Source: Candidatus Coprenecus merdigallinarum (GTDB lineage: Bacteria; Bacteroidota; Bacteroidia; Bacteroidales; UBA932). Taken from it: DNA of 64,000 nt. A program made the translations under genes and the position numbers. The notes under the pieces were generated by a model, which did not search any database, was not told where the DNA came from, and worked only from the letters and a program-made list of their open reading frames with translations. Position 1 is the first letter of the stretch; each line of letters begins with the position of its first letter. Where the stretch lies: assembly GCA_018712545.1 (NCBI GenBank), contig DVGV01000061.1, positions 1 through 64,000 of the forward strand, written 5' to 3'. Below are positions 8,246-15,823 of this stretch, one piece after another.

Positions 8246-9421
8246 ATGTATTTAGGCGAACAGACATGGAGATGGTACGGTCCGGATGACCCTGTATCCC
8301 TCCAGGACATACGTCAGGCCGGGGCCACCGGAATAGTCACTGCCCTGCATCACATTCCCAACGGAGAAGTATGGACAGTAGAGGAAATTGAGAAGAGGAA
8401 GAGAATAATAGAGGAAGCCGGACTGAAATGGTCGGTAGTGGAGAGCGTCCCGGTCCACGAGCACATCAAGACCCGTGAAGGCAGCTTCCGGGAATACACC
8501 GAAAACTACAAGGAAAGCCTTGTCAACCTCTCCCGCTGCGGTATCCGCACGGTTACATACAATTTCATGCCGGTTCTGGACTGGACCAGGACAGACCTCG
8601 ACTACACCATGCCGGACGGCTCCAAGGCCCTCCGTTTCGAACGGGCCGCCCTCGCAGCCTTCGACCTGTACCTGCTTCGGCGTCCGGGAGCTGAAGCCGA
8701 CTACTCCGACAGCGAGAAGGAGATTGCCCGCAAACGCCTGGCCGGAATGACGGACGAGGACAGGCAGACCCTGGTACGCAACATCCTGGCCGGTCTGCCA
8801 GGCGCCGAGGAGAGCTTCACCCTCGAGGAGTTCCAGAGCCAGCTGGACCGTTACCGCAACATCGATGCGGCACGGCTGAGGCACAACCTGACAGAATTCC
8901 TAAAAGACATCACACCCACTGCGGAACGCTGCGGTGTCCGGCTGGCCATACACGCCGACGACCCGCCCTTCCCCATACTTGGACTGCCCAGGATTCTCAG
9001 CACCGAGGCCGACTTCCGGGCCCTGACCGAAGCCGTTCCCAGCCCGGCCAACGGTCTGTGCCTCTGCACCGGTTCATTCGGAGTCCGTGGCGACAATGAC
9101 CTGGCCGGAATGATGACCAGGCTCGGAGACAGAGTCTACTTCGCACATTTCAGGTCCACCAGGCGGGACGGACAGGGAAACTTTTACGAGGCGAACCACC
9201 TGGAAGGAGACGTGGATATGTACAGAGTGATGCGCTCATTCCTTGAGGTAATGGAGCGGCGGCACGAGTCCATCCCCTACCGTCCGGACCACGGCCACCG
9301 GATGCTGGACGACCTCAGGAAAAAGACCAACCCCGGATATTCTGCCATCGGCAGGCTCAGGGGACTGGCGGAACTCAGGGGCCTCGAACTGGGCATAGCA
9401 CGCTCCCGCTGCAGGGAGTAA
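8246..9421 (+). CDS. uxuA: Mannonate dehydratase
   Basis: Dehydrates D-mannonate to 2-keto-3-deoxygluconate in hexuronate breakdown. The 391-residue protein has the UxuA start ([19 protein letters not shown]) and later [11 protein letters not shown], with metal-binding histidine and aspartate, and the family's FAHFRSTRR segment. It forms a two-gene operon with the preceding SDR oxidoreductase. The upstream isomerase (uxaC) and downstream KDG kinase and aldolase are not in this window. Confidence 0.95.
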   Translation: MYLGEQTWRWYGPDDPVSLQDIRQAGATGIVTALHHIPNGEVWTVEEIEKRKRIIEEAGLKWSVVESVPVHEHIKTREGSFREYTENYKESLVNLSRCGIRTVTYNFMPVLDWTRTDLDYTMPDGSKALRFERAALAAFDLYLLRRPGAEADYSDSEKEIARKRLAGMTDEDRQTLVRNILAGLPGAEESFTLEEFQSQLDRYRNIDAARLRHNLTEFLKDITPTAERCGVRLAIHADDPPFPILGLPRILSTEADFRALTEAVPSPANGLCLCTGSFGVRGDNDLAGMMTRLGDRVYFAHFRSTRRDGQGNFYEANHLEGDVDMYRVMRSFLEVMERRHESIPYRPDHGHRMLDDLRKKTNPGYSAIGRLRGLAELRGLELGIARSRCRE

Positions 9422-9465
9422 TTCAAAATATACGCGAAAGTTCATACTGCTTTTCGGGAAATGTT

Positions 9466-9473
9466 TAACTTTG
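9466..9473 (+). promoter_or_regulatory. Bacteroidetes -7 element before the first Stealth gene
   Basis: TAACTTTG matches TAnnTTTG and lies 41 bases before the start codon of the Stealth gene. No convincing -33 partner is present. Confidence 0.45.
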
Positions 9474-9514
9474 TCAGCTGAAAAACAGATTTTACCACAT
9501 ATTTTTCAACAGGT

Positions 9515-10507
9515 ATGGATATCGATTTTGTAATCACATGGGTGGATATGGACGACCCCAAGTGGCGGGAGGATTTCGCAAAGTACTCATCAAGAGGGGA
9601 CACCGTTAAAAACAGTGTGTCCGATGCCCGTTTCCGTGATTACGGTTTCCTGAGATACTGGTTCCGAGGAGTAGAGAAATTCGCTCCGTGGGTCCGCAAA
9701 GTTCATTTCGTAACCTGCGGTCAGAAACCCGAGTGGCTCAACACTGACAATCCCAGACTCTCTCTGGTGAACCACAAGGACTATATTCCCGATCAGTTCC
9801 TGCCCACATTCAATTCGGTGGTCATAGAATACTACATGCATAGGATTCCCGGCCTCGCAGAGCACTTCGTATATTTTAATGATGACTTTTTCATCATCAA
9901 CAACATCGGTCCCGGACGGTTTTTCAAAAACGGCCTGCCGTGCGACATCGCCGCCTTTCTATACAACCCCTCCTGGTCACAGTGGTACAGGACCCTGAGC
10001 AACAACATTGAGATTATCAACCGTCATTTTGACAAGAAGGAAGTGTTTGCAAGGGACCATGACAAATGGTTCGCGCCCTCCTATGGTTCCAAAGCCCGGT
10101 GGAACTATCTGCTGAAACCATACGGAAAGTTCATCACGCTGAGGACTCCTCACAACGCCCAGCCATATCTTAAAAGCACTTTCTACGAGGTATGGTCCGC
10201 CGCAGGCAAAGAACTTACAGAAGCGTCCGCCAACAGGTTCAGGACCTCCAGCGACTACACCCCCGAGCTGTTCCGCACTTGGCAGATCTGCCGGGGAAAT
10301 TTCGAGCCCTACAACACCTACCGCGACACCAGAATGTTTCCCCTGCTGATCCGTTCCGGCCAGGCTGTCAAGGCAATTTACAACCAGGCATACTCACTGG
10401 TCTGCCTCAATGACAACATCCACATCCGCAACTATGCCATGGTAATGGAAAATATCAGGAATGCCTTCAGCCATATACTGCCGGAAAAATCCAGTTTCGA
10501 GCTCTAG
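9515..10507 (+). CDS. Stealth-family sugar-1-phosphate transferase, copy 1
   Basis: A 330-residue protein of the Stealth family, cytoplasmic enzymes that transfer hexose-1-phosphate units during synthesis of phosphodiester-linked surface polysaccharides. The first conserved region is at the N-terminus (DIDFVITWVDMDDPKW). The second follows (RDYGFLRYWFRGVEKFAPW ... VYFNDDFFI). Histidine and aspartate blocks of later regions are around residues 183-225. No signal peptide or membrane segment is seen. A second, related family member runs towards it and their stop codons overlap in a CTAG palindrome. No other capsule genes surround it, so the acceptor is unknown. Confidence 0.9.
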   Translation: MDIDFVITWVDMDDPKWREDFAKYSSRGDTVKNSVSDARFRDYGFLRYWFRGVEKFAPWVRKVHFVTCGQKPEWLNTDNPRLSLVNHKDYIPDQFLPTFNSVVIEYYMHRIPGLAEHFVYFNDDFFIINNIGPGRFFKNGLPCDIAAFLYNPSWSQWYRTLSNNIEIINRHFDKKEVFARDHDKWFAPSYGSKARWNYLLKPYGKFITLRTPHNAQPYLKSTFYEVWSAAGKELTEASANRFRTSSDYTPELFRTWQICRGNFEPYNTYRDTRMFPLLIRSGQAVKAIYNQAYSLVCLNDNIHIRNYAMVMENIRNAFSHILPEKSSFEL

Positions 10508-11457
10508 CACGGAGTGTTCCCCGGCTGTTTCTCAAAACGGGACTTGTCCGGGAAACGCCCGGCAAGAAATTCTGTAACCCTCTTTCTGTCGCTGTCCGCC
10601 GCATACTCCGAGTCATTCATGCAGAAGAACAAAGGATCATATCTCCTGAGCTTGGCATAATGGCTTTTCTTCTGTATATGGAATCTGAACGATGTTCTCT
10701 GCGTCACATACTGCAGATGCCCGCGTTTTTCCGCCAGAGGCGTGTAGGAATATATCACCCGCTGAATGTCATTGTCCCTACGTATATGATTGGTCAGGAC
10801 TTCCGATATCTCCTGTCCGAAGACTTCTCCGGTGTGCCGGCAGCTGCTCTTGAGATAGGCGTCTATGTTATGATGCGGCTTTCCGCTGTAATAGACGCCG
10901 TATTTCTTCTCCACCAGTTCCGCTGAATTCCGCAGGGTCCGGATATAATACTTGTACGGCACTCCCAGGACATTCTTTCTGAAAGTCAGGTACCAGTCCC
11001 GGAGACGGGTACGAATCAAGCGGACTATAGGCAGACCGTCCGGAGCAAAAAACATCTCCGGTGTCACAGGTTTATTGATGAAAGTGTCGTCATTGGCATA
11101 GAGGAAGTGCTCCGAAAGTTCCGGAATCTTATAGAGAAAATGCTCTATAAGCGATGAGTTGAAACACGGCTGGCTGATTTCAGGCAAAATATCCCTATGG
11201 CGGACCATCACTATCCTCGGATTGGAGGTATCCAGCCAGTCAGGTGTCTGGTCATCGGTGACTATGAAAATTCTGCGTATCCAGGGCGCGTACTTTTCCA
11301 CTGCGCGAAGATTGTATCTGAGTTCTCCGTTGTCCGAATAACGTCCCTTGCAGTTGGCCTCTGTATTGTCCAGTTTCTGTCCGGTGAAAGCACTGCGTCG
11401 AGTCTGCCATTCGGGGTCGCTTCCGTCCACCCACAGATAAACCAAATCGATATCCAT
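10504..11457 (-). CDS. Stealth-family sugar-1-phosphate transferase, copy 2
   Basis: A 317-residue Stealth protein. It opens with DIDLVYLWVDGSDPEW and contains the second conserved region (GELRYNLRAVEKYAPWIRRIF ... FLYANDDTFI). It is a diverged paralogue of copy 1, with clear similarity in the signature regions but little elsewhere, so the two probably act on different donors or acceptors. It starts 11 bases after the copper ATPase gene on the same strand and may be transcribed with it; that pairing has no obvious functional meaning. It converges with copy 1, the stop codons sharing the CTAG at 10504-10507. Confidence 0.9.
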   Translation of the reverse strand: MDIDLVYLWVDGSDPEWQTRRSAFTGQKLDNTEANCKGRYSDNGELRYNLRAVEKYAPWIRRIFIVTDDQTPDWLDTSNPRIVMVRHRDILPEISQPCFNSSLIEHFLYKIPELSEHFLYANDDTFINKPVTPEMFFAPDGLPIVRLIRTRLRDWYLTFRKNVLGVPYKYYIRTLRNSAELVEKKYGVYYSGKPHHNIDAYLKSSCRHTGEVFGQEISEVLTNHIRRDNDIQRVIYSYTPLAEKRGHLQYVTQRTSFRFHIQKKSHYAKLRRYDPLFFCMNDSEYAADSDRKRVTEFLAGRFPDKSRFEKQPGNTPC

Positions 11458-11468
11458 ATTTTATAGCT

Positions 11469-13682
11469 TTAATTCAATTTCTTACCTCTCAGCCGCAGAC
11501 TGTTGGTGACCACGCTCACGCTGCTCAGGGCCATGGCGGCTCCGCCTATCATGGGATTGAGGAGGAAGCCGTTAACAAGGTAAAGCACTCCTGCTGCCAC
11601 CGGTACTGCTATGATGTTGTAGATAAATGCCCAGAAAAGGTTCTCACGGATGGTGCGGATGGTCTGCTGAGAAAGACGGATAGCCTCGGGGATGCGGAGC
11701 AGGTCGGAGGAGAGGATGGTCACCATTGCAGTATCCATCGCGATGTCGCTGCCGCGGCCCATCGCTATGCTCAGGTCAGCCTGAGCGAGGGCAGCGCTGT
11801 CGTTGATGCCGTCCCCTGTCATTGCTACCTTGTGCCCTTCTGCCTGCAGCTGCCTGATGTAACCGGCCTTGTCCTGAGGCAGGAGCCCGGCTCGGAAGTC
11901 GTCGATGCCGGCCTCCCGGGCCAGAGCCGCCGCCGACGCCTCATTGTCCCCGGTCAGCATGACGGTACGGATGCCCATCCGGTGCAGACGGGCCACGGCC
12001 TCTGCGGAGGTGGGCTTGATACGGTCGGCGAGGGCCAGTACCGCCAGCACTCCGTCCGGCCCCGCGAACCAGATCACCGTGCGGGCCTCCCGGAGCCAGT
12101 CCCCGGAGAGGGAAAGCATCTGCCCAGAGGGTGCTATACCATTGTTCTTAAGCAATTCCAGATTGCCGGCCATATAGACCGAGCCATTGTATTCTCCGCG
12201 GACTCCGCTGCCGGGGATATTCTCGAAGGAGGATATCTCCGGCGGGGCGGTATTGTCCCCTGATTTCAATGCATTGACCACAGCCTCGGCCAGAGGATGC
12301 TCCGAGAGGGACTCAAGGGCGGAAAGTACCGGACGCATGGCTTCGGCCCCCGGAGCCCAGTACTGGTCCACCACCTCCGGACGGCCCTCCGTAAGAGTGC
12401 CGGTCTTGTCCATCACCACTGTATCCACCCTGCGGGCCACCTCGAGGCTGGCGGCGTCCTTGATCAGGATGCCGTTCCTGGCTCCCTTGCCTATACCCAC
12501 GATGATGGCTGTAGGCGTTGCCAGGCCGAGGGCGCAGGGACAGGCGATGATCAGCACGGTCACCATGCACAGTAGACCGTGGATGAAGCCGTCCTGAGGC
12601 GCGAATATCCACCAGGCGGCGAAGACGAGTACGGCGATGCTTATTATAATAGGTACGAAGACTGCTGCCACCCGGTCCACGAGATTCTGTACCGGGGCCT
12701 TGCTGCCCTGGGCGTCCTGCACCATGCGGATAATCTGCGAGAGCATGGTATCGCTGCCGGTCTTGTCAGCCCTGAAGCGGAAGGAGCCTTTCTGGTTGAT
12801 GGTGCCGGCGTAGACCTTGGACTCCGGCTGCTTCAGCACCGGCACCGGCTCACCGCTGAGCATGCTCTCGTCCACGTAGGACTCGCCGCTGAGCACCGTT
12901 CCATCCACCGCCACCCGTTCGCCGGGCCTGACTATGATGGTGTCGCCGGGGCGGGCCCACTGTATGGGCACCTCCTTCCCGCTGCCATCCTCCGCGAGCA
13001 CTGTCACCGTCTTGGGCTGAAGTCCCATGAGGCCGCGAATGGCTCCGGTAGTCTTCTGCTTGGCGCGGGCCTCCAGCAGGCGCCCGATGAGTATGAAGGC
13101 GATGATGACACTGGCCGCCTCGAAGTACAGATGCGGCTCGATGCCGCGGGAGAGCCAGAACTCGGGGAAAAGCAGATTGAACGTACTGAACAGCCACGCC
13201 ACTCCGGTACTGCTGGCCACGAGGGTATCCATGTTGACGGCCCCGTGCCGCAGCTGCCTGACCGTGTTGACGAAGAAGCGGCGGCCGAAGACGAATACCA
13301 CCACCGTGGCCAGTACGAAAGTCACCCACTGTCCCCAGCGCAGGTCCATGAAGAACATACTGAGGACAAAGACGGGCAGGGCTCCTATGACCGCGCCTGC
13401 GGTCTGACGCCTGAGAGCGCGGTACTGCCTGAGACGCTCCGCCTCCGCTGCCTCCTCCTCATTCTCCACGTCCGTTATCAGACCGTAACCGGCCTCCTCG
13501 ACGGCCTTTCTCAGAGCTTCGGGAGAGCACTTGCTGTCATCGTAGCTCACCAGGGCTGTGGCCGAGGCATAGTTCACATTGGCCTCCTCCACCCCCTCGC
13601 ATGAGTTGAGCACCTTGTTTACCCTGGCCGCGCATGCCGCACAGCCCAGGCCCGTAACCGGAAATATCTCTTTTTTCTGCAT
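11469..13682 (-). CDS. copA: Copper-translocating P-type ATPase
   Basis: A P1B-type ATPase of 737 residues that exports Cu(I) from the cytoplasm. It has an N-terminal heavy-metal-associated domain with GLGCAACAARV (C14, C17), then transmembrane segments from about residue 90, the intramembrane CPC motif at 381-383, the phosphorylated D425 in DKTGTLTEG, the SEHPLAEA motif, and the hinge TGDGINDSAALAQA. The hinge replaces the usual GDGxNDxPAL proline with Ala, a variant common in this phylum. Copper rather than silver or cadmium is inferred from CPC. It is followed at 11 bases by a Stealth gene. No copper-responsive operator was recognised upstream. Confidence 0.95.
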   Translation of the reverse strand: MQKKEIFPVTGLGCAACAARVNKVLNSCEGVEEANVNYASATALVSYDDSKCSPEALRKAVEEAGYGLITDVENEEEAAEAERLRQYRALRRQTAGAVIGALPVFVLSMFFMDLRWGQWVTFVLATVVVFVFGRRFFVNTVRQLRHGAVNMDTLVASSTGVAWLFSTFNLLFPEFWLSRGIEPHLYFEAASVIIAFILIGRLLEARAKQKTTGAIRGLMGLQPKTVTVLAEDGSGKEVPIQWARPGDTIIVRPGERVAVDGTVLSGESYVDESMLSGEPVPVLKQPESKVYAGTINQKGSFRFRADKTGSDTMLSQIIRMVQDAQGSKAPVQNLVDRVAAVFVPIIISIAVLVFAAWWIFAPQDGFIHGLLCMVTVLIIACPCALGLATPTAIIVGIGKGARNGILIKDAASLEVARRVDTVVMDKTGTLTEGRPEVVDQYWAPGAEAMRPVLSALESLSEHPLAEAVVNALKSGDNTAPPEISSFENIPGSGVRGEYNGSVYMAGNLELLKNNGIAPSGQMLSLSGDWLREARTVIWFAGPDGVLAVLALADRIKPTSAEAVARLHRMGIRTVMLTGDNEASAAALAREAGIDDFRAGLLPQDKAGYIRQLQAEGHKVAMTGDGINDSAALAQADLSIAMGRGSDIAMDTAMVTILSSDLLRIPEAIRLSQQTIRTIRENLFWAFIYNIIAVPVAAGVLYLVNGFLLNPMIGGAAMALSSVSVVTNSLRLRGKKLN

Positions 13683-13752
13683 ATACAGTATATTTTACAA
13701 TCACAGCTGCAAAATTATTCCCCGCATCCGGCAACCCGATTGCATTTGTCAT

Positions 13753-13780
13753 AAAAAAACCGTCCCAGAGACTGAGACGG
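13753..13780 (-). terminator. Rho-independent terminator of the tRNA-His transcript
   Basis: Read on the minus strand, a CCGTCTCAG/CTGGGACGG stem with a short TCT loop is followed by seven T residues. It lies just downstream of the tRNA. Confidence 0.8.
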
Positions 13781-13788
13781 CTGAACCG

Positions 13789-13863
13789 GGTGGAAGATGG
13801 GACTCGAACCCACGACCCTTGGTGCCACAAACCAATGCTCTAACCAACTGAGCTACATCCACC
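13789..13863 (-). tRNA. tRNA-His (anticodon GTG)
   Basis: The cloverleaf folds on the minus strand. The anticodon loop TTGTGGC sits between TTGGT and ACCAA, giving GTG (histidine). The T arm carries GGTTCGAGTCC. The extra 5' G of bacterial tRNA-His is encoded and faces C73. The acceptor stem has one T-T mismatch. CCA is not encoded. A promoter lies 28 bases upstream and a terminator follows. Confidence 0.95.
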
Positions 13864-13891
13864 ATTTAATTTTATCCCCCGAAAGGGAGTG

Positions 13892-13924
13892 CAAATATAA
13901 GAATACTTTTCTTATTCACACAAA
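13892..13924 (-). promoter_or_regulatory. Promoter of tRNA-His
   Basis: On the minus strand -33 TTTG (13921-13924) and -7 TATATTTG (13892-13899) are separated by 21 bases, a near-perfect Bacteroidetes promoter. It overlaps the divergent promoter of the carboxyltransferase gene. Confidence 0.7.
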
Positions 13925-13937
13925 TTTTCTATATTTG
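13907..13937 (+). promoter_or_regulatory. Promoter of the carboxyltransferase gene
   Basis: -33-like TTTT (13907-13910) and -7 TATATTTG (13930-13937) are spaced by 19 bases. The start codon lies 32 bases further. The element overlaps the divergent tRNA-His promoter. Confidence 0.6.
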
Positions 13938-13969
13938 AAGACAAATTTTTAACAAAACACTATTACCGT

Positions 13970-15751
13970 ATGGCACGTGAAATCAAATTCTCCCTTGTTT
14001 ACAGGGATATGTGGCAGTCTTCGGGCAAATACGTCCCGAGGGTTGACCAGCTTGTTCAGATCGCTCCCGTCATCATCGACATGGGCTGCTTCGACAGGGT
14101 CGAGACCAACGGAGGAGCGTTCGAGCAGGTGAACCTTCTCTTCGGAGAGAACCCCAACAAGGCCGTAAGAGCCTGGACCGCACCCTTCAACAAAGTCGGC
14201 ATACAGACACACATGCTCGAAAGAGGTCTCAACGCCCTCCGTATGAATCCCGTTCCGAGGGATGTCAGGGGCCTCATGTATAAGGTAAAGGCAAAGCAGG
14301 GCACCAATATCTCCCGCTCGTTCTGCGGCCTCAACGACCACCGCAACCTCAAGGACTCCGTCATCCTCGCCAAGGAGGGCGGCATGATCTCCCAGGTGGC
14401 CCTCAGCATCACCTACTCCCCCATCCACACCGTAGAGTACTACATGGACATCGTGGACAAGGTGGTGGAATACGGCTGCGACGAGATCTGTCTCAAGGAC
14501 ATGGCCGGCATCGGACGTCCCGCCTTCCTGGGCCGTCTGACCAAGAGTATCAAGGACAAATATCCCCACATCATCGTGCAGTATCACGGCCACTCGGGCC
14601 CCGGCTTCTCGACTGCCTCCATGCTGGAAGTGGCCCGTGCCGGCGCCGACTATCTGGACGTGGCCATGGAGCCCCTGTCCTGGGGTAAGATCCATCCCGA
14701 CGTAATCACCATCCAGGCCATGCTCAAGGACGCGGGTTTCCTGGTAAAGGACATCAACATGGACGCCTACATGGAGGCCCGCCGTCTGACCCAGACCTTC
14801 ATCGACGACTTCCTGGGCATGTTCATCGAGCCGAACAACTACATCAGTTCCTCCCTCCTGGTAGGCTGCGGTCTGCCCGGCGGCATGATGGGTTCCATGA
14901 TGGCCGACCTCAAGGGCTTCCAGAGCGCGATCAACATGTCCCTGCGCAACCAGGGCAAGAAGGAAGTTTCCCTCAACGAACTGATGGTGATGCTCTTCCA
15001 GGAGGTAGAGTACGTATGGCCCAAGCTCGGCTATCCCCCTCTCGTAACTCCATTCAGCCAGTACGTGAAGAACACCGCCCTGATGAACCTCATGCACACC
15101 CTCAAGGGCGAGCCCAGATGGAAGACCATCGACAAGGACACCATGAACATGATCCTCGGCAAGACCGGAACCCTGCCCGGCCCTCTGGCTCCAGAGATTC
15201 TCGACATCGTCAAGGAGAAAGGCCTGGAGTTCTACACCGGCAATCCTCAGGACGCCTTCCCCGACGAGCTGCCTCACTTCATCGAGGAGATGAAGAAGGA
15301 AGGCTGGGACCGCGGTCAGGACGACGAGGAGCTCTTCGAGTTCGCAATGCACGAGCGCCAGTACCGGGACTACAAGAGCGGAGTGGCCAAGGACCGATTC
15401 AACAAGGAGCTGGAGGCTGCCCGCGAGAAGGCCGGAGCCCCGAAGATAGTCACCCGCAAGGTGGTCGAGGTACCCGCATTCGACGTGGAGAAGGTCATGG
15501 CGGAGCATCCCAAGGCCATGCCCGTTCAGGCCGTTGCCAAGGGCAAGCTCATCTGGAGGTACAATGTCTCCGATGACAGCACTGCCCCCGCCATCGGCAC
15601 CAAGTTCCAGGAGCTCACCCCGATCTGCTACATCCAGACCTACTACGGAGTGGAGCCTGTCTATGCTCCCATTACCGGCAAACTCATCCAGGTGGAGGTT
15701 AGGCACAACGAGAACGTGGAGATCAACCAGGTACTCTGCTTCATCGAGTAA
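13970..15751 (+). CDS. Carboxyltransferase subunit, oxaloacetate decarboxylase alpha / pyruvate carboxylase B type, with lysine-less biotinyl-like domain
   Basis: A 593-residue protein with a DRE-TIM-type carboxyltransferase domain (about 1-300), a conserved carboxylase domain (300-470) and a C-terminal biotinyl-like domain (about 520-593). Metal-site segments EICLKDMAG and YHGHSGPG are present, so it can be expected to move a carboxyl group between an oxo-acid and biotin. In the C-terminal domain the biotin site, normally EAMKM, reads QTYYG (556-560), with Y559 where the lysine should be, while flanking strands APITGKLIQVEV and NQVLCFIE are intact. The protein therefore cannot carry biotin itself and must use a separate carrier or work differently. 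The gene is monocistronic with its own promoter and terminator. Direction of reaction and substrate remain uncertain. Confidence 0.85.
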   Translation: MAREIKFSLVYRDMWQSSGKYVPRVDQLVQIAPVIIDMGCFDRVETNGGAFEQVNLLFGENPNKAVRAWTAPFNKVGIQTHMLERGLNALRMNPVPRDVRGLMYKVKAKQGTNISRSFCGLNDHRNLKDSVILAKEGGMISQVALSITYSPIHTVEYYMDIVDKVVEYGCDEICLKDMAGIGRPAFLGRLTKSIKDKYPHIIVQYHGHSGPGFSTASMLEVARAGADYLDVAMEPLSWGKIHPDVITIQAMLKDAGFLVKDINMDAYMEARRLTQTFIDDFLGMFIEPNNYISSSLLVGCGLPGGMMGSMMADLKGFQSAINMSLRNQGKKEVSLNELMVMLFQEVEYVWPKLGYPPLVTPFSQYVKNTALMNLMHTLKGEPRWKTIDKDTMNMILGKTGTLPGPLAPEILDIVKEKGLEFYTGNPQDAFPDELPHFIEEMKKEGWDRGQDDEELFEFAMHERQYRDYKSGVAKDRFNKELEAAREKAGAPKIVTRKVVEVPAFDVEKVMAEHPKAMPVQAVAKGKLIWRYNVSDDSTAPAIGTKFQELTPICYIQTYYGVEPVYAPITGKLIQVEVRHNENVEINQVLCFIE

Positions 15752-15773
15752 ACTGCCTGGCCACTGAAACAGA

Positions 15774-15807
15774 AGAGGCCGTGTCCAGTCGGGCACGGCC
15801 TCTTTTT
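15774..15807 (+). terminator. Rho-independent terminator of the carboxyltransferase gene
   Basis: A 10-bp stem AGAGGCCGTG/CACGGCCTCT with a 10-base loop is followed by a T run. It may also halt transcription of nifJ arriving from the other side, but the A run needed for that is weak. Confidence 0.85.
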
Positions 15808-15823
15808 GCATCAGGCACTCAGC

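Noticed and set aside
13949-15811. A 620-codon minus-strand open frame opposite the carboxyltransferase
   Set aside because: It is the mirror of a strongly conserved gene and carries no motif. Its sequence is His/Leu/Val/Gly rich, typical of shadows, and promoters and terminator belong to the plus-strand gene.
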